DNA of 64,000 nt from Branchiostoma floridae (lineage: Eukaryota > Chordata > Leptocardii > Amphioxiformes > Branchiostomatidae). A model generated the notes under the pieces. That model saw nothing but the letters and a program-made list of their open reading frames with translations, was not told the DNA's origin and ran no database searches. Location: assembly GCF_000003815.2 (NCBI RefSeq), contig NC_049995.1:6924587-6988586 (forward strand). Direction: 5' to 3'. The translations under genes and the position numbers were made by a program. Shown piece by piece: positions 41,901 through 48,300 of the stretch. Position 1 is the first letter of the stretch; each line of letters begins with the position of its first letter.

Positions 41901-42088
41901 GGGCGACTAGATGTTTTTGTAGAAATCAAAGTAAATATTAAGTTTTTCGTTTCTAGTCGCCCCGGCCCGGCTAGGTGAAACGGTGCGATTTTTTCTCAAA
42001 AAGGCTGGAAATTTTGCATATTATTAGCCAAATCAAGGGGATGCTGAACAACTTTACCTATAGCGTAGCCTTCCAGATCCCACTCCAT
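14531..42088 (-). CDS. RGS22: RGS22-like regulator of G-protein signalling, complete, 23 exons
   Basis: Exons in coding order: 42088-42058, 41472-41387, 40834-40757, 38283-38136, 37688-37431, 35366-35222, 34352-34099, 33756-33506, 31245-30990, 29823-29246, 28222-28160, 27002-26765, 25994-25896, 25225-25039, 24041-23845, 23210-23093, 21844-21718, 20420-20297, 19625-19451, 17545-17407, 15884-15760, 15472-15339, 14697-14531. Every junction is GT-AG with matching phase; the total of 3978 nt gives 1325 aa, close to human RGS22. RGS-like modules: an N-terminal one over exons 2-6 (VDYFNIFLSLP; LAFWLDAEMYRR), one at about 570-716, the clearest at about 890-1035 (NFLEVLRHSVHLEYFKRYLM; PLLFWIAVENMR), and one at about 1100-1240 (FPTLVHFWKKF). 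Vertebrate RGS22 is testis-enriched and reported to bind G-alpha 11/12/13. Start is the first ATG, MEWDLEGYAIG, joining smoothly to exon 2. The symbol rests on architecture and recalled family features, not an alignment. Confidence 0.9.
14782..15163. repeat. Dispersed repeat with inverted ends CAGGGTTGTAGCCAGC
   Basis: The left end CAGGGTTGTAGCCAGC recurs inverted as GCTGGCTACAACCCT near 15147-15161. Inner blocks (CCGTCCCCAGCAGCAAAATTC, 15098-15118) recur at 25246-25520 in opposite orientation. It looks like a non-autonomous DNA element; no convincing target duplication was seen. Confidence 0.5.
15950..16012. repeat. AC microsatellite
   Basis: (AC)n tract flanked by inverted AATATTCATG/CATGAATATT, in an RGS22-like intron. 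Confidence 0.85.
17177..17349 (-). mobile_element. tRNA-derived SINE
   Basis: On the minus strand: GGCGTAACTGGTAGAGCG (A box), GAGTTCGATCCC (B box), then a short body containing AAATGGGTACCTGACTTTGG. The same body motif appears in the relic at 25610-25735, so the family is repeated in this window. Confidence 0.75.
18286..19162. mobile_element. Mariner-like foldback element with about 190-bp inverted ends
   Basis: The left arm from CGAGGGGTGATCAATAAG and the right arm ending CTTATTGATCACCCCTCG match in inverse for about 190 bp with few changes. TA flanks both ends (18284-18285, 19163-19164). The interior holds a second nested inverted pair (CCAAAATTCAAATTA blocks at about 18590 and 18735). 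No transposase is present. Related pieces lie at 60225-60345 and 62510-62960. Confidence 0.8.
20470..21505. repeat. 26-bp minisatellite, about 38 copies
   Basis: The tandem unit approximates TGAAATGCTATCCCTGTCC plus CTGGTAC, with substitutions between copies and occasional length changes. It occupies most of the RGS22-like intron between exons 17 and 18. An open frame read over it on the minus strand (GTGIAFQYQGQGWHF-type repeats) is a by-product. Confidence 0.92.
22668..22715 (-). repeat. Duplicated donor end of RGS22-like exon 16
   Basis: TTACCAGCGATCGCCGAGTG and the next 20 nt repeat the donor side of the exon at 23093-23210 (CTACCAGCGATCACCGAGTG) with about 85% identity, including a usable GT donor. 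A duplicated 27-bp block (CTCAGGCAGGTAATTA) flanks it at about 22637 and 22742. Confidence 0.65.
23487..23682. mobile_element. MITE of the ACTGTAAATGCATTTAAG family, copy 1
   Basis: Ends TACTGTAAATGCATTTAAG and GCAAACATTTTTGCGTTTACAGTA-type inverse; arms contain TTCGC/GCGAA and GTGGTTTTAA blocks. Five copies occur in the window (also 24083-24294, 29880-30768, 38641-38849, 63774-63981). Confidence 0.75.
24083..24294. mobile_element. MITE of the ACTGTAAATGCATTTAAG family, copy 2
   Basis: Intact inverted ends TACTGTAAATGCATTTAAG and TCTGCATTTACAGTA. It lies in the intron just 5' (minus sense) of the main RGS exon. Confidence 0.8.
25246..25520. repeat. Dispersed repeat related to 14782-15163
   Basis: Begins CAGGGTTCTAGCCAATG and shares GACGGAATTTTGCTGCTGGG with the inverted copy at 14782-15163, including a GCATTTCAGAGGGCCTAGA block also found inside the Harbinger-like element at 38905-40426. 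Confidence 0.5.
25610..25735 (-). mobile_element. Degraded tRNA-derived SINE
   Basis: On the minus strand: a B-box-like GAGTTTGATTCC and the body motif GTAAAATGGGTACCTCAAT shared with the SINE at 17177-17349. The A-box region is decayed. Confidence 0.5.
27098..27430. mobile_element. Palindromic foldback element, family A
   Basis: Two arms of roughly 130-150 bp in inverse orientation share CCAGCAGTGACATCAGGAAC, GCAGG-GGGGTCAT and TATCAGAAAAG-type blocks. The sequence near the ends (GACTTAC, CCTTGTTCAC) matches the elements at 28930-29110, 35565-35790 and 36340-37126. Confidence 0.65.
28076..28106. repeat. CA microsatellite
   Basis: A short pure (CA)n run in the RGS22-like intron before exon 11. 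Confidence 0.9.
28600..29192. mobile_element. Foldback element with a second element inserted in one arm
   Basis: The outer ends CAGGCAACTGTATAATTCCG and CGGAATTATACTGTCGCCTG are inverted, as are inner blocks GGTTGCAATTAGATGTCTC / GAGACATCTAATTGCAACC and TTAATATTTGTAG / CTACAAATATTAATTCATCT. The right arm is split by a family-A foldback piece at about 28930-29110. Confidence 0.65.
29880..30768. mobile_element. ACTGTAAATGC MITE, interrupted
   Basis: The left end (ACTGTAAATGGATAAATTTTC, GCGGTGGTTCTATG) is at 29880-29913; the remaining arms, with AACTTAAAACCACC and a terminal GAACTTAAATGCATCTACAG, are at 30605-30768. The separation is explained by the non-LTR insertion between them. Confidence 0.75.
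29914..30600 (-). mobile_element. 5'-truncated non-LTR retrotransposon nested in a MITE
   Basis: On the minus strand the frame reads IEYGAPCWSAALTSKQSAAL then ERVQKRACKMIIGRRYDSY and LEQLNLQRLSDCRRSLCVDF, the C-terminal end of a CR1/L2-type reverse-transcriptase protein. A stop after VKTLNGL is followed by a short 3' region ending in a (CTA)n tail, which appears as (TAG)n at 29916-29947 on the plus strand. Upstream domains are missing, as is usual for incomplete reverse transcription. Confidence 0.8.
31463..33130. mobile_element. hAT-like non-autonomous element with perfect 8-bp target duplication
   Basis: Perfect 16-bp inverted ends CAGCGTTCCCGCCAGG / CCTGGCGGGAACGCTG are flanked on each side by the direct repeat ATCACAAA (31455-31462 and 33131-33138). 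CAG-starting ends and 8-bp duplications define hAT elements. The 1668-bp interior has no transposase-like frame. It sits in the RGS22-like intron between exons 8 and 9. Confidence 0.9.
34460..34900 (+). mobile_element. Non-LTR retrotransposon C-terminal fragment
   Basis: The plus-strand frame around 34563-34675 reads SFLPRTIKEWNGSPAETVEA then TTVDTFVSRASAS and stop, the C-terminal signature of animal CR1/L2-type LINE proteins. Upstream sequence is degraded. Confidence 0.65.
35027..35180 (-). repeat. Two decayed copies of the donor end of RGS22-like exon 6
   Basis: CACCCTTACCTG, CCCATGTA and GTAGGACTGTATGGTGT at 35027-35085, and CACCCTTACC plus AGCCAGTAGGACTGTAAGG at 35143-35180, repeat the donor side of the real exon (35222-35366). 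Each retains the GT donor and is separated from the next by CAAA-rich spacers. Confidence 0.7.
35565..35790. mobile_element. Palindromic foldback element, family A (short copy)
   Basis: Arms CTAAACTTTACGTAACCAACA and GGGACTTACCCCAAATTTTC are mirrored within 220 bp. The central CAGCAGAC-GGTCCATTCCGTGAAC block matches the long copy at 36340-37126. Confidence 0.75.
35975..36035. repeat. TTCTA pentanucleotide microsatellite
   Basis: About eleven tandem TTCTA units with minor interruption, in an RGS22-like intron. Confidence 0.9.
36374..37126. mobile_element. Long near-perfect palindrome, family A foldback
   Basis: Two arms of about 370 bp face each other around a centre near 36750 with few mismatches. 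TTGTGGAAAAACTAAACTTTAC at left mirrors GTAAAGTTTAGTTTTTCCACAA at right, and TCCTGGAACACCAG faces CTGGTGTTCCAGGA near the middle. The same peptide string (KNSGSESRI.TFSRETECPG) can be read on both strands, as expected from such an arm structure, so those frames are not genes. Confidence 0.88.
37262..37320 (+). mobile_element. Short LINE 3' tail
   Basis: ACTTTGTACCTTGTAC then TGTTGTGCAATAAAGTTATTATTATA; the same tail recurs at 52370-52425 and, decayed, at 59690-59755. Such 5'-truncated tails with AATAAA and (ATT)n are typical of CR1/L2-type LINEs. Confidence 0.6.
37792..38135 (-). repeat. Three partial tandem copies of RGS22-like exon 4
   Basis: Units of 121-129 bp repeat the distal 85 or so nt of exon 4 (38136-38283) with its donor and about 40 nt of intron, including a (TTTG)n run. 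The two copies nearest the exon retain its coding frame (LYVEYLLNKRLRQTMVHLTP); the farthest decays after RLRQ. None has an acceptor: the upstream border is TTTG-rich sequence running straight into coding sequence. They look like dead partial exons rather than alternative exons. Confidence 0.85.
38641..38849. mobile_element. ACTGTAAATGC-family MITE, copy 4
   Basis: Left end GATGCATTTAATTTCGCAGG, right end ACATTTCTGCATTTACAGTA, with inner GTGGTTTTAAGTTC blocks in inverted arrangement. Confidence 0.75.
38905..40426. mobile_element. PIF/Harbinger-like non-autonomous element with TTA target duplication
   Basis: About 45-bp inverted ends starting GGGACCGTACGGC (three mismatches) are flanked by TTA on both sides (38902-38904, 40427-40429), the PIF/Harbinger pattern. 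Subterminal regions carry tandem GGGGGAGGGCC-AGCAAAAAAATTTT units in mirrored arrangement. No transposase frame is present in the 1522 bp. Confidence 0.85.
41880..41985. repeat. Inverted repeat, hairpin-forming
   Basis: GAGGTGAAACGTAGCCGGGG then CGACTAG is mirrored by CTAGTCGCCCCGG then CCCGGCTAGGTGAAAC about 45 bp away. It lies in RGS22-like intron 1 and may be a small element. Confidence 0.55.
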
Positions 42089-42160
42089 GTTCAAGCGTGA
42101 ATAGTTGTGCTTCTAAACGCCGGAAATGTTAGAAAAACAGCCGAAGCTGTGCGCTCGGCA

Positions 42161-42170
42161 ACTGCCTCGC
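42161..42170. repeat. Left target-site duplication of the MULE element
   Basis: ACTGCCTCGC, matching 9 of 10 with 52912-52921. Confidence 0.7.
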
Positions 42171-42216
42171 GGTCGCGGATAGATCCTATCCGGGATTTCA
42201 TGTTCACCGGAAGTGA
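42171..42216 (+). repeat. Left terminal inverted repeat of the MULE element
   Basis: Contains GGATAGATCCTATCCGGGAT and an ETS-like ACCGGAAGTG; pairs with 52868-52911. Confidence 0.85.
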
Positions 42217-42317
42217 CGCAATGGCGGGGTTAAGGGTTAATAATACCCTGGGAACGACGTCACGTCACGTGATTAAAGACTTGTCAACCCGCCGGTACTC
42301 CGGTACCGTTCTATAGA

Positions 42318-45300
42318 ATGGCTGGCAATGGAGACCCGGGGCCGCCGGCAACTAGTTGCCATGTCAGAAATCCCGAAGTTTCCTTCAATACATTGGAGGA
42401 GTTTGAAAGAACTCGTTTGAAAGTTCAAGAAGAGACGGGTTCCACATATATCAAGCTTCAGAAAACCAGCGCCAATTTCGATGAAAAGAGTGAGTTGTCA
42501 TACTTTGTTTTCGCGCGAATTGAGTGGCTCACTAAGCAGAGGTTTGGAGAGTATTACGTAATGTTCAAACTTAAAAACAATAGCATTTGTGAGGATGTAC
42601 CTTTTTAATATGAATTAACAGATATATACTGTTCTGTCCTGACATTCCAAGTTACAGCCATTATTTTGCTCATTGTTTTAGGAAGGACTCCCTATTACAC
42701 TGTCACATGGTCCGTCATCTGGACCTAATTAAGTAACTTGAGAAGATAGAACCGGCCTATTACTTAAGTACTCCTTCAGACTTAACCTGTAGCTGATGGT
42801 TCTGATTACTTATATAAAAGAACTGCTGCAGAAAGTTATTTTTCTTATTCACACGACCTTTCCATTAATAGTATTTTGCAAAATAACCCCCTGCCACTTT
42901 ATTGACATACTGCTATGCTGGGTCATTGCTTCTCCAACTTTAAATGCAAACACAAATTCTAGAAAATAATGAATGATCCCATTTTAGAAAATAATGGTCT
43001 TGCACCACAGTATTTACAGGACATTCTTCCACCAAGTTTTTTTTGTACTCTATCCCAAACAACCTCACAAATCAAAAAAAAAAACTGTAACAACTTTGAT
43101 ATTGTCCATACTTTTATTCACTGTACAGGTAGATTCTCTTAACTGATACAAACCAACTTCACTACTACTACTTTCTGTTGTCCATTTTGTTCTTACACAT
43201 GTGAATAAAAAAATCAAATGAAAACATCCCTTGCTTTATGGATCTTTTGTCTGATCTATACTGTAAAGTACAGAACAATCTGATCATGGAAAAACTACTT
43301 GGTTCTGTCATATTTTTACCATGCTTTACACAACACTTGTCTTCATCCATTCTATAATACATGTACATCATCATCATCAGTCACTGTGTTCTGCATCTAA
43401 AGTCCTTGAAAAGCCCTATAGACATGTACATGATATAAAACATACTAGTAGTCTGTTTCGGGCAATAATGTCAATGTCATCTTAGGTGAGACAAAAAGCT
43501 GGAGCACAGATGCATCCACATACAGAACATACACCTATCCATCATCTTAATTACCCCAAATAACCACTAGTAAAACATGTAAGGGTGCTAGTAAGAGTAC
43601 ATTCCAACCCTTACTATGTCATTGCAGATTCATGCTAAGGTTGTGATAACTATTTAATTATGTTATTGTCTTCTGTTCCTTGTCAATTGCATAAAATACC
43701 ATTGTAAGGTGCCTCACCTTGTCTCACCTTGTCTCTATTGAAAGAAAATACACCTGTCATACAAGTAAGGTGCCTCACCTGGTCTCACCTTGTCTCTAGT
43801 CAAAGAAAATACACCTGTCATACAAGTAAGGTGCCTCACCTGGTCTCACCTTGTCTCTAGTCAAAGAAAACACACCTGTCTTACCTGTAAGGTGCCTCAC
43901 CTTGTATCACCTTGTCTCTATTCAAAGAAAATATACCTGTCATATAAGTAAGGTGCCTCACCTGGTCTCACCTTGTCTCTAGTCAAAGAAAACACACCTG
44001 TCTTACCTGTAAGGTGCCTCACCTTGTATCACCTTGTCTCTATTCAAAGAAAATATACCTGTCATACAAGTAAGGTGCCTCACCTGGTCTCACCTTGTCT
44101 CTAGTCAAAGAAAACACACCTGTCTTACCTGTAAGGTGCCTCACCTTGTCTCACCTTGTCTCTAGTCAAAGAAAATATACCTGTCATACAAGTAAGGTGC
44201 CTCACCTGGTCTCACCTTGTCTCTAGTCAAAGAAAACACACCTGTCTTACCTGTAAGGTGCCTCACCTTGTCTCACCCTGTCTCTAGTCAAAGAAAATAC
44301 ACCTGTCATACAAGTAAGGTGCCTCACCTGGTCTCACCTTGTCTCTAGTCAAAGAAAATACACATGTCATACAAGTAAGGTGCCTCACCTGGTCTCACCT
44401 TGTCTCTAGTCAAAGAAAACACACCTGTCTTACCTGTAAGGTGCCTCACCTTGTCTCTAGTCAAAGAAAATACACCTGTCTTACCTGTAAGGTGCCTCAC
44501 CTTGTCTCTAGTCAAAGAAAATACACCTGTCTTACCTGTAAGGTGCCTCACCTTGTCTCACCTTGTCTCTAGTCAAAGAAAATACACCTGTCATACATGT
44601 AAGGTGCCTTACCTGGTCTCACCTTGTCTCTAGTCAAAGAAAATACACCTGTCTTACCTGTAAGGTGCCTCACCTGGTCTCACCTTGTCTCTAGTCAAAG
44701 AAAATACACCTGTCTTACCTGTAAGGTGCCTCACCTTGTCTCACCTTGCCTCTAGTCAAAGAAAACACACCTGTCTTACCCGCAAGGTGTCTCACCTTGT
44801 CTAACCTGGCTAAACAAAGACAATTAACGCTAATACCAGGACGCAAGAGTCCAGTCTCCGTTTACAGAGGGTTCGTAGCAAGTACAGTCTACTACTGCTC
44901 TTCTCGACAACCATGACAAGAAGTTTAGACCACTTCATGTTGCTTTGTGACTGTAAGATCACGTCCAGAATATGTGCAGGTTCAACTACCTCCAGTTGTG
45001 TATGTCCAATTGTAATCTTAAGTGGCGGTGATTGTCTTCAGTTCACTCGACACTAATCCTCAGTGCCGGACTCTATGTTGCCTAGACGAGATGAAGCTGC
45101 TGACCCATGGCATGACGATGGACGAACACCAAGATCCATCAGTTCACTGATTGAAATTTGTAACACATTTCATGCATATTCAGACAGAATCCAATTGATG
45201 TTGGCATCTGCAAGGGAAAACAGTTCACATTAACATAAAGAATTAAAACTGTTATTTTGCATTAGTTATGACATCTATTACATGTTTATTTTTTCAATAG

Positions 45301-48300
45301 CCTGTATGTACGTAAAGAACATAGGTTCCTATCAAACTGTTTCCATGTGCAGATACCCGCTTTGTAACGGCAAATATATTTAGAAACGTTGATTCTATTT
45401 CAAATATGACTTAACGTGGAAGATGCAAGTTGTAGTTTTGTCTAGTTTTTAAGGTAATGGCCAAATTTAACTTAACTTAACTTGTACCTACAGGTGTCAT
45501 CTTCCACAACTGCTACTGTCTTCAAACTGTCATTTCTGTGAAAAACATAATGGCAAATTTCATCTGATTGGCTAGCATAAACAATGCACAGCTTACAATG
45601 TATATACTTGTTATGACATTCCAATACAGATGTGCAACCCTCAGCTGAGAAGAGCATCAACTGGAAGCTGAAGTATGTGGAATTTGATGGCGTTCCATTC
45701 CAACTTGTGAGCAAGGCGGTGTATGGCTGTCATCAGGGGGAAGACAGGGACAAGCATAAGAAAGACAAGAGGAAGGCTGAGAAACAGCAACAAGCAGTAT
45801 GTTATTCTAAAAATGAACTTGACATGAAGTTGAAATATATTATAATGTTAGCACTTCAAAGTACTAATTTGCATAGATAATGAGTAAAATATATATTTAG
45901 TGGGAAATCCATATCTCATAATGTTCCAATACTACCATACATAAAAATGTAGGTAACATTTCAACAAAGAAAAAGGCATGAACAGAATTAGTTACATTTT
46001 CTGCAGTCCAACTCAAAGGGGAAAGTTTGAGATGAAGTGTAATGCTGTTTTGTTTAAGTGTGATGTACAGTAACATGTACTTCTATGTCTCTCTGTACCT
46101 TTAATAGCTAGAAGACCATGGTTTTAGGAGAAGACATCGCCAGGTGCAAAATACCAAAAAGATGGACTGTCCTGTCAAGTTCACAGTTCATTATCTCATC
46201 AGATTTCCTGATTTCAAGGTATATAAAACTTCAATACTATAACTCCTGCCTTTTTTCATAAGGGAGACATTCATATTAATCTGTGCAAGCAGCATGAATG
46301 AATAATGATGATGATGTTATAACCCAAAGTCCCAATATTTATTGAGATGAAGAATAACAGCATAACTTGAGAAGTCTCAATTAAAGAAAGTCTCCATTAA
46401 AACCTGTGTGTCTCATGCAAATTCCTGCATGTATCATGCAAAACTCTGCAGGAGATCATGTAAAATCCGGCAGGATACTTTGTATGACTTGATGAATAAC
46501 ACAGAGACCCCAGTGTAAATGAAGGTAATTCTATACTTGCGCCATTGGATAAGGCAAACATTTTTGGACATAAATCATGAATCAGTGTCACTGGTTGCAC
46601 AAGGAAACACTTTAAAATACTCTAGCCTTCTTTGCTAAGATGAAGTCTATTGTAAAATTGTATGACACAATTGGCCTAAAGACAAGTTAACATTGCAGCT
46701 GTTAATGCCTGTGTAATTTTTCAGATTGAAGATAACAAACAATCGGCAAAAGATAAAGTTTCCAGAGACCTGAAGAAGGCACTAGCAGAAGATCCGTCAG
46801 CGGTTAAGGCCGTTTGGGAATATCGAAACGCTTCCCACCATGGACGACCATAGAAACCACCCAACTGTTGGAATGGTATGTATACAAAATCTTGAATTAC
46901 ATGGCCATTAGAAGATGATTGAATATCAAGGATAACTATCCACTTCCCCTCTACATGGTATAGGGAGTGAGATGTAATAAGACAAAGTATCAAAACTGTC
47001 AAAATCCATTTTTCTATAGGTTGCTGAATTGAGTCAGCCCGTGGATGACAGAATCAGACAACAGGTGGTGAAGGTCACCGTGGGTGGTGCCAAAAGCGTG
47101 ACTGAGGTAAAGCACCACCTGAACACATTCATTACCAATGAATTGTTCAGAGGCGAGACTCCTCCTCCTCCAACACAACGGAAGTACTACCCGACTGACA
47201 GAGATCTGTGGAACATTATGGCGACAGTAAAAGATTCAACAAGGAACTCATCACAGGACCAAGCCAACGTGCAGGTAATGAGCAAAATAATACAGTCCAT
47301 GAGTAACATCTGCTCTCATTATCGCAATATAATAGACCATGTTCCTACAGACATCCTAATTGTAAGAAAAGGCAAAACTTTTCCTTTAAATTTTGTCAGT
47401 CTCCCACATGCAGTGATAGTCCTTCCATGATTCTTTTTCCAGATTCTGTCCACAAGATGGGCGCTGCAAGAGGACTGCAAGGTCAAGTTTCGTCCGAGTG
47501 AAGTCCATGAGGATGGTACGAAGACTAACGTCCTCTTCTGTTATCAAACAGCATGGCAGCAGAGATTATTACTTTTGTATGGCCAACAAATGTGCCTGCT
47601 CGATGCGACATACCGCACATGTCGTTACGACCTTCCGCTTTTCTTTCTGTGTGTAAGAACAAATGTATGCTACACCGTTGTTGGAGTCTTTGTCCCACAC
47701 ACAGAGAGGACAGTGGACATCAGAGAAGCCCTGCAGGTGTTCAAGGAGTGGAATCCAGAGTGGAACCCCTCCCACTTTATGGTAGACTTCTGTGAAGCAG
47801 AAATTGGTGCCCTCGAAGAAGAGTTCCAAGGTGAAACTCAACTCAAACTTTTCAATGCATGTATACATTGGTTTATAACTGTCTTGTCACATCATCAACT
47901 GCTTGCTGACAATATGGGGACCCCGGTATACTCACCAGGATTGTACACAGATTGGTAGCAAATTAGGGTAATTCTGGCAAAGCAAATGTTTGCGGACATA
48001 CATATGTACATGTACAGTGTCTTGTCCTGTTCATAGATACATGTATATATGTTACCAATCGTATATGTGTCTCTTGTATTTCATGCAGATGCCAAGGTAC
48101 TGCTGTGTGACTTCCATCGTGAGAAAGCATGGGTGGAGTGGGTACGCAAGAAAGACCATGGTGTAAGTCATGTGCAAGCCACAGTACTTGACCTTCTGAG
48201 GGACATTGCAGCTGCTGCCACAACTGAAGAGTATGAGAGATGCCTGTCCCTGCTTCGTGAATCAGAAGTGTGGAAAGAGAATGAGAGGCTGCGGGCATGG

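Larger units (their letters stand above)
42089..42317. promoter_or_regulatory. Divergent promoter between RGS22-like and the MULE-derived gene
   Basis: The two start codons, on opposite strands, are 229 bp apart. The CpG-rich interval holds an ETS-type ACCGGAAGTG (42205-42214, inside the left inverted repeat), GACGTCAC (42256-42263) and an E-box CACGTG (42266-42271). The first 82 bp next to RGS22 (42089-42170) is host DNA; the rest belongs to the transposon. Confidence 0.6.

Noticed and set aside
43706-44815. Regular 61-bp array as a CRISPR array
   Set aside because: Units are contiguous with no unique spacers, and the context is an animal intron.
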